A stretch of 64,000 nucleotides of DNA from the NCBI GenBank assembly GCA_010645155.1, contig CM021321.1, positions 343,201 to 407,200 on the forward strand, given 5' to 3'. Each line of letters starts with the position of its first letter. Positions within the stretch are counted from its first letter, which is position 1. Below are positions 1-11,504 of the stretch, piece by piece. The notes under the pieces are model-generated. The model had not been told where the DNA came from. It searched no databases and saw only the letters and a program-made list of their open reading frames with translations. A program made the translations under genes and the position numbers. Origin of the DNA: Tigriopus japonicus (lineage: Eukaryota > Arthropoda > Copepoda > Harpacticoida > Harpacticidae).

Positions 1-813
1 TTGTAACTTAATTTTACGTAACGTAACTTATATACTGAGACTAAATTTTGGCGTGCTGGAGTTTTTTTGAATTATTGCAATTTCCATCCGATCTGTAAGG
101 TCAGTTGTTGAAGGCATTTAGAAGTGTAGCGTAAGTGAGAGACAGTAGTCCAGAACCATACTTCAATGTAGTCTCAGTACATAAGCTACAACAAAAGCAA
201 AAACATCAAATTTTCTTCCAAATGCTATCAACAACTTACCTATAAGAATTACTTTTGTCTCTACTGAAATCTACATTCATGACAAAACTTCTTTGAAAAA
301 GATACTGATGCACTTTGCAAAATTCGAATCCGAAACCAACACTTTACATAGTTACAATTCCTATTAAATGACGACTTAAATTTGCTACATGAAAGATATT
401 CTACTTCTGCACTGTAGCTAAAAACATTGGAATCAGTTCACATCATATTTTAAATCCAAAATTGGGACTTTTACGGAATCCCCCTAAAAATCGAATTTCA
501 TTGCAAAAAAAGATGTAGAAAATTCAATTAGTCTCAAGTCATAAATCCAGTCATAAATCTCTAGACTTACTTCATCAAATAGAACTTGATTAACTAAGTT
601 CAACATCATTAATGCTGACAAGGGAGCCTCAATACTTGATGTTTTTGACTTCAACTTTTGCATTCAAGAAATGTTTGAATGCACATACCGGCTTAAAAAT
701 ACTTTTTTCCATCGAGTAAATCTATTTGTTAGCCAGAGACCTTCCAAAAAGAGGTAGTATGAACCAAAGTCCAACGACAAGCAAAAAAAAAGTTACATAA
801 GCCACTTACTTAC
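1..813. other. AT-rich stretch, no exon resolved
   Basis: This stretch lies downstream (in the minus sense) of the donor site that closes the exon at 814-1122, so it is probably intron of that gene. Several minus-strand GTAAGT-like donors are visible (for example near 235 and 570), but each candidate exon would be under 30 bases and none could be tied to a protein family. Nothing else recognisable was seen. Confidence 0.4.
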
Positions 814-1122
814 CTTGGATAATTTCTCCACTTCCCAAGTTAACGAGTAATCTTTGACATCTTGAAACACATTTGGAGCAAAGCAGTTCTCAAATTCTCT
901 CAAACAATCATCGCTCACTTTGTTCAAGAGCCCACACATTCCCTGTTGTTTAGCATTCAACAAGAAGTCATTCTCTGCATGTTCTCGACACATTTTGTAG
1001 TCACTATCCTCCCAGAAATGCTCACTATCTGGACATTCATGGTCAGGATCTTCATCCACATATTCTTCCGACCAAGACGATTTGACAAAGATCCACAAGA
1101 GGACTACCAAATGTTTCCACAT
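814..1122 (-). CDS. Secreted cysteine-rich protein, first coding exon (partial)
   Basis: The exon starts at an ATG at 1122 (minus strand) that opens a classic signal peptide (MWKHLVVLLWIFVKSSWS, then an acidic EEYVDEDPD). It reads 103 codons and ends at 814 with an AAG|GTAAGT donor in phase 0. The mature part has regularly spaced cysteines (HECPD, YKMCREH, GMCGLL, DDCLREF, NCFAP), a pattern seen in small helical secreted proteins of arthropods and nematodes such as DUF19-like proteins. That family link is a guess from spacing only. Upstream ATGs in the same frame give no signal peptide, so the internal ATG is preferred. The remaining exons lie at lower coordinates or off the window. It sits on the same strand as the three PAN-domain genes that follow and may belong to the same set of secreted proteins. 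Confidence 0.6.
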
Positions 1123-2351
1123 ACTGATGTTGGCAAAGTTGGTCTCCACATGAGTTGAAACTTCCAAATGAGCCGTCAATGAAACAAATCGGAGATTCGT
1201 CAATGTTATGTCCGAACTGGTTTTGTTTCTTTTCTGCAAACACCCTTTGTGTGGTTGTGAGTTGCCAACTTAGGAAGCATATCACCGTCTAGGCGCCCAA
1301 AATGCAGGCCCATTCAGGTGCCCTGAACGTGCCTCTGATCCTCTCTATCCTCTGAATACGCGTATTTGACAAGGAGAGCCCGTCAGTGAAGATGGAGTCC
1401 AACGAACAGATGTATGTGCGTAAAGTACAAGTGCACAAAGGCGAAATGATTGGATACTTCATGCTCTTATGTCATTTATGTACAGGTTTGTCCTGGTAGA
1501 TGGCGCTGCCAAACCTTACCTGCGTGAATGGATAACAAAGCCAAGACGCAGTTTTTCTATTAAGTTACAAGTGTTTAGTTAACAAAGGAATGGCCTTTGC
1601 CTACGCGCGAAGATAATGTTTGAAATGAAAAGCAGAAGCAAATAAATATTTTCAAAGATGAACTTGCAGCAAGAGAAAGAGTATTCAAAACTAAAACTTC
1701 GTGTTTGGTAAAAGTTTGCACTCCTTTTTCAAAACTCAGGTATGTTCATGCGTGTTCTCTTCTATCGTTATTCGTCCGTATTTCATACCGCAAAAGTGAA
1801 TCTTCAAGCCAATAAATGATATTAAATCGCCTTGAATATGTAAAAAGCATTTCTTTTTGATGAAAAGAGAACTGGAACTCCTTCTCTATAAGAGAGGTCC
1901 AAAGCAATCGACATCATAGTTCTTTACAGTACGCTTCGTTTTGACGTTTTGACTGGGAATAAATTGGAACATAACGGAGAAGCTACCATAATTTCTGATT
2001 TGGACACCAATTATGAAAAGATTAATCTTACAAACTCACTCAAACATACTTTCCAATCTTTATCTTTAGCAAGGTTTTGGTTTTGAAAGATACATTCATC
2101 GTCTTTGATGTGCTCCTATTTCTTTGTGAGCTTAAACTCAATGCCAAAATGCTTTATGTTTTATGTAAAAGGTAAACATACTGCTAAGAAAGTAAGAACA
2201 TTTAATTTCTTCAAATTACCTATCATTATTTAAGCATTGGTTCCATTTATACTATATCTTGGTTGCTATTTTTTATTTTTCCAAACCTTATCCCATTTTT
2301 TTAAATTCTATCCTGGAAACCATTTTTTTGGAATTTTTCATTGCCTAGAAA
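1123..2351. other. Upstream region of the Cys-rich gene, no supported gene
   Basis: The part nearest the gene should hold its promoter, but no TATA box or initiator could be singled out. A GC-richer patch at 1290-1480 contains a plus-strand ORF of 35 codons (1392-1499, beginning MESNEQMYVRKVQ). It has no known relative and is too short to call. The rest is AT-rich without recognisable repeats. Confidence 0.35.
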
Positions 2352-2890
2352 GTATATTAATAATAATAATCTTTATTGCGACCTTTGGTCATGTCAACTC
2401 GTATGGAAAAAAGTAATATATGTAAATTCATACATATAACAATGAAAAGATAAAAGAGACAGGTCAATGGATGAAAACGTTAACAAAATAGTTCCGTAAA
2501 ATCGTGATATCACAGTGAGTTGACTAGAAGCGATTCAGTGCACGTGGAAGAAATGAAGGGGGGATGCACAGACAGTACAGATGCAGTTGGGTAGTGGTAG
2601 ATGATGAAACTCTTGGTTATTGCAGTAGAGAGGGTGGGTCAGATTGAACAGGTCCTTCGTCAGTTCCCGTCGTTGATGGAGTTGGGCAGGGAGCCGGACG
2701 AAGGTGCGTGACCGCCAATATTCCGAAGGGATGTCAGGCCAAGGACAATAAGGTGTTGTCAAGTCCTTGACCGGGAAGGACAACATGTGACCAGACATCA
2801 CCTCCGGAAAGGTCAGGTTCCTAACACTGTTGGACACTAACCTTGCCAGCCCGGTGGTGAGGGGCTCGGTTTCGCATAGGAAATGCGTCC
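2352..2890 (-). mobile_element. 5'-truncated non-LTR retrotransposon (LINE), 3' end
   Basis: The minus-strand reading frame 2535-2837 (extending in frame to about 2880) matches, motif by motif, the C-terminal end of the LINE at 16035-16652. The shared parts are an IPSEYWRSRT / IPSYFWRSRT box, a basic stretch, and a terminal zinc-knuckle-like CICTVC...LHFFH compared with CRCVDC...LHPYH. After the stop codon the 3' UTR ends in GACC...GCAATAAAG followed by (ATT)n, and the other copy has the same GCAATAAA junction. 5' truncation with a short 3' repeat tail is the usual result of target-primed reverse transcription. It lies upstream (in the minus sense) of the Cys-rich exon and downstream of the first PAN gene. 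Confidence 0.7.
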
Positions 2891-3158
2891 ATGCATTGTT
2901 GGCATATTGGGGCAGGTTTTCTACCTAAAAACTTTGGGAACGTCAAGAAATGAAAGAAAACACAATATAAAAACATTTTGTACACTTTTTCGTCCCCTTT
3001 GAAACACAGATTATTTTGACATTGTAAACCTCTTGTTATGATTTCCCTCTGAATCAAATTTGTTCATTGTCAGTTGTTTTTTACCATATGACTTTCATTC
3101 CAAAATAATACCATAAAAGCAAGAATGTCTGTATTAACAACTTTTTGTGTCTCAAAAG
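2891..3158. other. 3' flank of the first PAN gene
   Basis: AT-rich spacer between the LINE fragment and the stop codon of the PAN-domain gene. No perfect AATAAA signal is visible on the minus strand close to the stop. Confidence 0.3.
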
Positions 3159-5110
3159 TCAAATAGGAGGCACATCCTCACACTCTTTGTCGCCTCCATA
3201 AAGACCTGGTTGTACTATAGGCATGGACTTGTCAGACAGAAGCCAGCAAGTGTACTTTGTGTAGACTGAACCGCCATAATGAGGAGACACCCAATTCCAA
3301 AAGAGACAGGCCTCGGTTTGTTGACAAAGCCACTGACAATCTCGAGCAGTCGGAGTCAGGTCGGGATCGAAGAGATTAAGAGTGGGGGCCTGCAAAGAAA
3401 AGGCTAGCTTTGTGAATCATATACACTTCGATGATTGTGCAAGAATTTTTGTTAAAACAATGTACGATTTGTTTGTTCTAAGTCATTCTGGAAACTTGAA
3501 AGTGACTAGAAGTTTACTTGTTGACCTCATTTTTTGTTTGTGTGAACCAATAAGCCAATGACCTTGAGCCAATGGCTTGGATTTTAAATTTTTCAGATGT
3601 CAAAAGATGGCGTTAAGCTAAATAATTGGGGATATCTGACGTCGGACAGCGCCGTACGTTCTGCGTTGAGATCGTTGAGATACAAATTTGAAGAGGGTTG
3701 ACCGACGTAGCACTTGCAGTGCAGTCTAACGTCACTTATCCCGAATTCATAAGCTTAACGACATCTTTTGACAACTGCGAGAACTTAAAAAGTAAGCAAT
3801 CGCTTCAAGCTCCATTGGACAATTGAAGTGTAGCTTTTTTGTGCCTTTTCATCGAGCTGGAGCGTCGACCAGTTCCCTGACCAGCTCATAATATGCATAC
3901 ACTTAAACAGCGCCAAAACTTGGCATAATTTAGAGACTTGTGCAAAATATGCTGCATTAATTAGTTCAAGTAATGTAATAATGCTTTAAATACATCAAAT
4001 CAGACATTTTGTTGCAAATTCGACTCATTTGCTTGAGGAATTCTAGCATTAGATAGCATTAGTCAAAAGACTTGTCGACGCTCTTGCTCCATGAAAAGCC
4101 ACAACAAATCTACACTTGAATTGCCCTTGAGGGCTAGGAGAGAAAAGACACTCCGAAAATATTTGTGAATCACCAAGCCTGCACTGTGTGTGCGATGGGA
4201 TTTGACGTTGAACACACTAAGTTATGTGATTCAAAACCAGAATTTGCGTTTTCAGGGAGTCAGTAGCGAAATTGCTCATTCAAGTGCTTTGGTCGAACAA
4301 GAGCAATGCATGATGCATTGAGGCACTTGGCACCCTTGCTGCCGGACTACTGAAGCGTGTTCAAAACAAATCTCCACGGGCTGAACTGGAGTGACATTTC
4401 TCTGTTAGACCTTTAAATTGCCCTATTGACGGAAGAAGAATGCAGTTACGTACTATGAGTACACTGAACGGAGAACTATTTTTGCATTCCAAATGTGATA
4501 TTTCTTATTCTAAAGCCTTGGAACAATTGGAACAAGGTTTGTAGGGGGACAGCTCACGTCCAAAAAGTATGTTGTTTATCTTTTGAATATATATTGGGTT
4601 GAATAAACTGGATACTTCTGCACACCATTGTGAAAAAACTAGATTCATGGAACTTTCCTTCTTTTTAAACTTTGTCCCTTCTTTATTTTTCTGAGAAGGT
4701 CGGTTTTATCAAATGTTTTAAATCAATGCCCCAAAATTTAGATTCCATGCCCTAAGATCAATCAGCTTAGAATGTTTTAAGTAAATGCCTCATCAATAGA
4801 GCAACTTTCCAGAAAAAAAAGTTTTAGCCCTTTATAGTTTTCCGGATTTTTAAGCGACTTCAGGATTGATTTTCACATTACTGGTAAAGATAGCACGTTT
4901 TAAAACAAATCAAAACTTCTTGATACTTTTATAATTTTATGCATTTTCGAAGAAGGTACATTGGTGTTTGGTATTCGCAATCAAGATCAGATATGTTGAG
5001 CTAGTGGTACTTACTGGCAATAAAACATTTTCAAAAAAACACATTCGGTTTTGTGCTATTGCACTTTGGATCAGGATCCCGAATAGGAAAGCACTTAAAC
5101 CTGACCTCAT
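3159..5110 (-). CDS. Small secreted PAN/Apple-like domain protein, paralogue A
   Basis: Two exons: 5015-5110 and 3159-3389, 108 residues in total. Exon 1 codes for 32 residues, a signal peptide (MRSGLSAFLFGILIQSAIAQ) and NRMCFFENVLLP, and ends in CCA|GTAAGT. Exon 2 opens after TTTGCAG and carries one short PAN/Apple-like module: DLTPTARDCQWLCQQT, then ACLFWNW, then YTCWLLSD, ending in a last Cys (GDKECED). PAN modules bind proteins or carbohydrates. The CxxLC pair, the aromatic FWNW core and the CWLL strand are the features that support the call. Both junctions are phase 0. The 7153-7533 gene has the same exon-1 length (96 bases) and the same boundary, so the two are tandem duplicates. This copy's intron is 1625 bases against 60 bases in the other. 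Function beyond secretion is unknown. Confidence 0.75.
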
Positions 5111-7152
5111 GATGCGTCGACACTGTGACTGTAAATTGATATAATCATGTGATTCTCAGCCACGTTCTTCCTGATAAAAATCTCTTTTAATGATTATCTG
5201 CGCACATACAGACAGGCCCATAGAAATAAACTCTCAAATTATCTTCATGTTCCTAACATAGAAATGTATAGATACGAAATACTCAGTTAACTCTAAGGAT
5301 GATTCTGAATTCAACATGGCCAGGTTAACGTCAACAAGCAATCTTCCTTCAACTCTTGTCACTGAGAAAAAAAAACTTGAATAGAGACGTGTAAAGTACA
5401 GGCACAATTTTTGAGCTTTGTTATCTAGTCAGGCTGCGCCACAATCGTTGCAAAAACTACCATGAGCAAACCTCTTCCAGCCTCTCCAGAACTAGGAATC
5501 CAAAATTAATCCTTGTGAAAAGAAATCATTCGAAGATTTGGGATTCTTCGTCGGCTGTTCAACGCTAAATTTGAGTTAGCATGGTCGAGGAACTGTCAAG
5601 CGAAAGAAACTGAACATTGCATTATTTTAAATTATGCTAAAGAATAATCAACATCTCAAAAACTGGAAACACTAAAAGCAGATGGCGTCCTAATGCCGAC
5701 TCAGTGAACAGTCCACAACCTCAGAGGTAGAATGATTGGATTCCTACCAACTATTAAAGTCACCCACGTTGAAAATGAAGGCGCCTTTGCCTAAAAAGTT
5801 GATGTTAATTGCACAAGTTAATATTTGCTATTGATTGCTAATGAAAAGAGTTGTGTATTTAAAATTGAGAGTTTCCTAGATGTAAAGGCATTTCAAGTTA
5901 CAACAAATACAAGGTGTCCAGGAATTAACGGTGCGTCATAATTTTCCTTGTTAATATGACAAAATAATTGCCTTTAAAATGAAAAAATAGTCATAAACAT
6001 TGTAATTTTGGAAGCCTTAAACAACTGGAAACAATAGTTTCAAATGCATGCTACAATATTAGACGGATTCAGAGTGTTTCAAACACAGAAGGTCAAAAAG
6101 GTATCCAAATTCTTTATGGGAGGGCATTTCAACCGGTGCACATGTTAAGAGTTTTGAGCTTCAAAAAAATGTGGAGGAAATTTGGAAGTACGAGAATAAT
6201 TTTTCACCCTGTGCAAATGTGCAAAGCAAGACAGGGAAAAAAATAAAGATAAAAATTTTTTGAAAAAATAAAGAGCACATGCCGGTAAACCAAGTCATTT
6301 AAGTTGGATCACCTGGTACTAGAAATCTTACCAAGGATTTGAAGTTACTTGTTGTTGAATGACCCCCTTGAATAATTTAATGACTAGGTTTGGTGCTCTT
6401 GATATTCTTTTCTTCCGGTTCATTTCAAATGTCAGTTCCCCGATATTTTAGTCCACCTCATCATTCCTCTCTCACACATTTCAACATACACATCACAAAA
6501 TCTAATCATTCGAATTATACTTTTACACTATTGGTCTCTGCATACACTCTTTCTAACACCATATCTCTCAATTATTTACCGGGTGATTCAAAAGCACCGG
6601 AACTCAACTTAGCCATTTCCTCAACTTAGAAACGATTGATGTCACAAAATATAAACAATGCTCACATTAGATAATGTTTTTTAAGTGTTTGATTACTTTT
6701 ATGTCACCCTACTTTCAATTTTAGCAAAATTTTGCAAGGGAGAAACAGGTCGGAATCACGAACGTTGTTTTATAAAAAAGACATTTCACGGGAAAACTTT
6801 CTTGTTGCTTAAAAGCTGAAGATATAGCTAGGTGTTCCGTTTCTTGAGAATTAATCAAATATGAAGGCAGCCCTTTGGAGTGACAAAGCATTATAACTTC
6901 CTCCATTACATTACAGAACGTTATTTCGAAAAAGCATTCATATAGCATTCAAAAGTGCTCACAAATGCTTAAACTTGTTTGAGCGTACAGTTTTCCTGGA
7001 CCTCCCTGTAGAAGACATTTTTCGGAAGGACATATTTGCAGCGGGTCTATTCATTCAAAAATTGAATCTATTCAGTCTTAATAACACGATAAATCTCCCC
7101 TCAATAGAGGAACTGCTCAATATTAATTCAGCATGTAATTAACAGATCAAAT
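5111..7152. other. Intergenic stretch between PAN paralogues
   Basis: About 2 kb of AT-rich DNA between the start of paralogue A and the stop of paralogue B. The only long frames (6390-6629 plus, 6721-6948 minus) have AT-driven composition and no recognisable domain. Short motifs at 5910 (GGTGTCCAGGAATTAAC) and 6580 (GGGTGATTCAAAAGC) look like transposon debris but do not pair as terminal repeats. Confidence 0.3.
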
Positions 7153-7533
7153 TCAGGGCACGTCATCACAGTCTCGGGCTCCTCCAAGCAAGCCTCGTTC
7201 AACTAAAAGAATGGGACTCTCTGAAAGAAGCCAACAAGTGTAAACCTTGTAAGCAGGACCATCATATTCGGGAGACACCCAATTCCAGTAAAGACAACCC
7301 TCGGTTTGTTGACAAAGCCATTGGCAATCCTTAGCCGTTTGAGCCAAGTCTGGATCGTCCAGATTAAGAGTTGGACCCTATGAAAGAATGTGGTTTGAAT
7401 GTGGTCTGCCTTTTGGGAGAGACAAAGATCAACTTACGGCAAAGAGACAACCGTTGAAGAAACATTGGCGATCTTGAGTGGCTGCAATTTGGATTAGGAT
7501 CCCAATCAGAAAAAGGCTCTTCATTGACCACAT
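7153..7533 (-). CDS. Small secreted PAN/Apple-like domain protein, paralogue B
   Basis: Two exons: 7438-7533 and 7153-7377, 106 residues, with a 60-base intron (GCC|GTAAGT ... TAG|GGTCC, phase 0). The start at 7533 gives MWSMKSLFLIGILIQIAATQ, a signal peptide; a second in-frame Met at 7524 is also possible. The mature chain begins DRQCFFNGCLFA and continues with the PAN-like core: DCQWLCQQTEGCLYWNW, YTCWLLSE, and a final Cys in GARDCDD. It is clearly paralogous to 3159-5110, with the same architecture, the same first-exon length and near-identical core motifs. Six cysteines are consistent with a disulphide-stabilised extracellular module. The partner is unknown. Very short introns like this one are common in compact arthropod genes. 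Confidence 0.8.
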
Positions 7534-9058
7534 GATGAATTTGGACTGTGAGTGTCTTGCAAGGTACATCAAATATAAATAAATATCAATTTTGAGATAT
7601 ATATGGATCCCATGATTAGTACATTGTTTAGAAATTGAACAATTATCAGGGTCAGAGGTGCATTTGAAGTACGAATAAGTACATGTCAGTGTGCGTTTAA
7701 TTTGTCTATTTGTAAAGTCATTTCGCATACTTGTCAGACGACAAGCTAATATAAATTCTTTAAGTCTGATTTAGAGCTTTCTATTTTGACAAAAGTGCAG
7801 AAAATCACTCTCTTGTATTCTTTAAACTAAAAAAATAATTGTAATGGGAACGTGGCCAAGGTACTATCCAGTAAACCTGCAATGTAACTGACATTGAAAT
7901 TACAAATACAAGTACTCAATTACAATTGAAATCACAAGTACAAGAATGGTATTACAATGGAAATACCAAGAATAGCTCCCAAGTCGGTAGAAAGCAGAAA
8001 AGTGGAATTCTAAATGACTTTTGGAAGCAAGCTAATTGTTATTGTTTTGTTAAATTTAAAAATCAAAAAAAAACATTTAAAAATCAATCAACACAGGCCT
8101 GCCATCTTACAAGAGTAAAAAAATGATTTAAAGATGGCTCGTGAATGTGTACGGTCAAGTGTACGTAGTTGATTGAGAAAGTTCGTAATAGGGATCAAGA
8201 AGCGTGAATTAAAACGTGAACACTTGTACAGCTTTTACAAACGTTTCAATTATAGAAAATGGATTCATGAGAGTACGCTCTTAACTTAAAGATTAGTCCA
8301 ACTGTTCGTTCTTTATCAAGGTTCTTTGTTCTCAAACCTCATCTCCCTTTCATTCTCATCAAAAGTTCAATTAAATGCTCTTCCATAACTTTTTTTTTTT
8401 GAGGAATTAGCTTTAATTTGTAATATTCGAGACGTCAGTTTCACCGGCTTTCACGATTCTCAAACCAATGAAGTTGGAATATTTCTAAAAATAAATAGGA
8501 ATGTCTGCTCTTGCATAGACAGGATCTAAAATATCTTTTTTATGCATAAATCTAGATCAATGGATAAGATAATAATATGCCAAAGCTTCTACATGCTTCA
8601 TCGTGTGGTAAAATTATTCAATCACACACTAAGAGTTGTGAGGGAGACACTGTTAAGGTCATTTTTAAGTTTGTGTGTGAAACTTTGAGGTTTCACACCT
8701 AAATTTCTCTCCTCGAATTTTCTCTCAGAGAAACACCCTTAATTGCAGGCATTTCTATTTAATCAAAAAGTTGTTATCTTGATTTCTGGCTCAACACATT
8801 TTGATGTTCTCTCAAAACACACACCATTGTCCGAATACATGCATTTCCAATGTTGCCATTCCTAAAACACCCTAAATTAAGAGATATTCTAAAACGTGAG
8901 CTTGTCTTTTTATCAGCTTGTTTTTATTTTCGTTCACTTGAATAATAAGGGAAAAGTGTTAATCCTCACTCAGTTAAATCAAATACAGCATTCTGCGATT
9001 GAATGACAAACTTTTTTCTATTTATTGTTTTTGTTCTGAATAGGATTCCATTCCATTC
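7534..9058. other. Intergenic, low-complexity AT-rich DNA
   Basis: No supported gene. At 7860-7960 there is a run of imperfect ATTACAA/GTACAAG units, and at 8391-8400 a T-run. A small perfect hairpin (GTGTGAAAC...GTTTCACAC) sits near 8672-8697. The poly(A) signal of the next gene (AATAAA, minus strand, 9021-9026) is at the right end. Confidence 0.35.
9021..9026 (-). terminator. Poly(A) signal of the three-domain PAN gene
   Basis: AATAAA on the minus strand (TTTATT on the plus), 33 bases past the stop codon at 9059. The position and sequence fit a canonical cleavage/polyadenylation signal. Confidence 0.55.
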
Positions 9059-10209
9059 TCAATGGCCACATGAGCAAACGACATTGCCGTTCTGCATTCC
9101 AACGTCAATCCATCCATAGTCACACCCGACAGAGCAACAATAAAGGATTCCATCTTGTTCATGGGTGATGGCACAGTTTTCACAAATAGTTCCATAACTG
9201 CACTGTAATAGTTAAGCATGATTTGTGAAAGTGAACCACTTCCTTATCTAAACGAAATTACTAACCGATTCTGCATTTGGAGGTTGCGTGGGTCCGCCAT
9301 CTTGGCAAGTTGCGCTCATGCTCCAATCGTTATCCCATTCCTCAAAACCAGTTGACCAATATTCCCAATCCGGGGTCAGATCTATCGAAGAAAGTCTTTT
9401 AAGATCTGATCTGAAGGGATATGGTTAGATGAAATTTTACCTTCGGGACATTGAGAGTGTCCACGGTTTAGGATTCCTCCCAAATCTTGCCCAACAGTCG
9501 CTCCCACCATCCAAATTTCTTCAGAATCCAAGTAGTACATGTACTGGTCGCCTCCAACTTGTTGATAAACAAATCGGCCGGTAGCCGTTTCCAAATATTT
9601 CTTGTAGTAACCTAATCGTTGGCCTTGGTAGAAGTCTCCCATTCCAGTAGTGTCCAAAAGGATCTCCTCACAGCATTCTGTTTGGGGGAAAGGGTATAAC
9701 AACTCGATCAATCTAACAAGTAGATGGCAGCCAATTCTTACCGCTAGCTGAATCACAGTTTTTGGGTCCAGAAACAACGCCCTTGGAAGGTACCAATTGT
9801 GGAGGGTCCAATTTCATCCAACAACTTCTAACATAGCTAGGATTGACTGTGTAATCAGGGCCCACCCAAGACCAAAAATTGCACGCAGGGGAGGCTTGGC
9901 AAAGAGTTTGACATTCTCCAGCAGAGTTAACCATGGAGCTCAAACCATCATTGACATCATTGCTCTGCAAATTTGAAGAGAACTGTTTGAATTATAACAT
10001 GTATCCAAAAAGATAATAATGAGAGTTTGAGAGTTTGTGGCTCTTGAGAGCCGTTTCTAGAAAAGTAAATTGAAAAGTGATGGGTTAGTTTGCAAATATC
10101 TGGTACGTGAACTTACTGAGAAGTCCGTGTCGAAGACAAAGCAGCTGTCTGACTTGACAGTGGCAAAAACCACGGAAATGCACAAGAGATGAATCCAAAG
10201 TTGGGTCAT
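9059..10209 (-). CDS. Secreted PAN-like protein with Tyr/Trp-rich domain and Cys-rich tail
   Basis: Five exons: 10117-10209, 9742-9964, 9441-9677, 9266-9381, 9059-9202. All junctions agree in phase (0, 1, 1, 0) and give 270 residues. Residues 1-20 are a signal peptide (MTQLWIHLLCISVVFATVKS). Residues about 32-100 are a PAN/Apple-like module (GECQTLCQASPACNFWSWVG ... RSCWMKLD ... PKNCD). Residues about 107-215 form a second domain with the recurring pattern GRFVYQQ...QYMYYLDSEEIWMVG, then GGILN, CPE, DWEYWSTG and a closing SATC. I recognise the pattern as one found in secreted invertebrate proteins but cannot name the family. Residues 224-270 are very Cys-rich (CSYGTICENC, YCCSVGCDYGW, VVCSCGH). 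The longer minus-strand frame through exon 5 is closed by TGA at 9059, so the tail ends at CGH. It probably acts outside the cell, in adhesion or recognition. Confidence 0.78.
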
Positions 10210-11029
10210 GTTGAAAACTGAGCGTCTCGTCAAGTTACCAAACTTTATTTAAGCTATGATTATTTCTAATATGGTGATAAGCATTGTACTTCATTTGTTT
10301 CCTCAATAAATGCATAAGATAAAGAAGAAGCAAGAATTATTTCAAATCTCTTGAGAAGGCTTGAGAAAACTGCACTTTGAGACATTTATACAGATAGTAC
10401 AGAAGTTTATGGTGAACGTTAGAACCTTTTTCTTGGATATTGGATAAACAAACAATTGAAACCTAAGTACTAAGTAGTCATATAAGGTTGTTTTAAATTG
10501 TAGCAACAGTAGGCCACGGCTTTGGGGTTAAGGCAGAACAAATTTCATCTCAAGTAATAGTAAGGGGACACTACACAAAAGCTGGCAAGTTCAAGAACCC
10601 ACAAACACGATCACATAGTTATGGGCCCCCGAGTACAGGATCATAATTCATAAACCTTTAAGAATATTTTTGGAATCAAGTATGTGACAACCCTGTACAG
10701 ATCAAGCTTGTACAATTTGTAATTAATTAATCTGTTTGATTGCCTCGTCTTCCTCTGAAAATCTTCCCTGATGTACGCTCAAGTTGTGATAAATTCACAC
10801 ACCCAATTCAAAGTGTTCAGTGTGCAAAAGCTGATCACTTTGCAAGAAAATCGCTTAATCTGTTAATTATTAAACACCTTGAATGTGTTGCTCCCTTGCC
10901 AAATCAGCCTGACGTTGACGAATCCAGTTGTTACGGGAGTATAACCGGTTCCTTTGATCCTTTAATGTTCCCATATAGTTTCAGTGGTGCCTTAAAATGT
11001 TCAAGTTCGAAACGCGCAAGAAAATCACC
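10210..11029. other. Intergenic, with a possible decayed transposon end
   Basis: Promoter side of the three-domain PAN gene. A lone GACAACCCTGTA near 10685-10697 resembles one end of the Tc1/mariner-like MITE at 12389-12787, but no partner end was found. The plus-strand frame 10740-11108 runs into the tandem repeat and is not convincing as a gene. Confidence 0.3.
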
Positions 11030-11209
11030 AAAAGCACAAGAAAAAGCGCAATGTTTTTATGACTTATTAGAAAGCCCAAGAAAAAGTGCAATCTTTTATG
11101 ACTTATGAGAAAGCCAAAGCCAAAGTGCAATGTTTCTATGACTTATGAGAAAGCCCAAGAAAAAGTGCAATGTTTATATGACTTATGAGAAATGGCAAGA
11201 AAACGCGCA
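11030..11209. repeat. 40-bp tandem repeat, about four copies
   Basis: Roughly four and a half units of a 40-base sequence. The core is GAAAGCCCAAGAAAAAGTGC followed by AATGTTTATATGACTTATGA, with a few substitutions per unit and one 2-base length change. The last unit decays into GGCAAGAAAACGCGCAAG. It is a small minisatellite outside any gene. Confidence 0.75.
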
Positions 11210-11504
11210 AGACACCAAATCCAATCTCTCTAAAACATTAAAACTGCTGCAATTCAAAAAGTGCCTTAAAAATTGAATAGAAATGGTTAATGTAAAATGC
11301 CATTTGATATGATATAAAGTGATATAAAGTATATTTCATCTTTTGCAACCATTTGAGGTTATTATGAAGATATATGGTTACGTAATATTTGAAGTTAGTT
11401 TTAAAGATTGATGTGGTGCATATACATATTCGAGGAGAGCACAAGACTGTCGTTAAATGAGTGTCTTAAATGAATCGTAATGTGTTTTAAATTCTTATAC
11501 TGTT

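Noticed and set aside
5905..6612. Possible transposon between GGTGTCCAGG and CACCGGAACTC motifs
   Set aside because: The two ends are not inverted copies of each other and no target duplication is present.
10740..11108. 122-codon plus-strand frame
   Set aside because: Its C-terminal third is translated tandem repeat and the rest has no domain or splice context.
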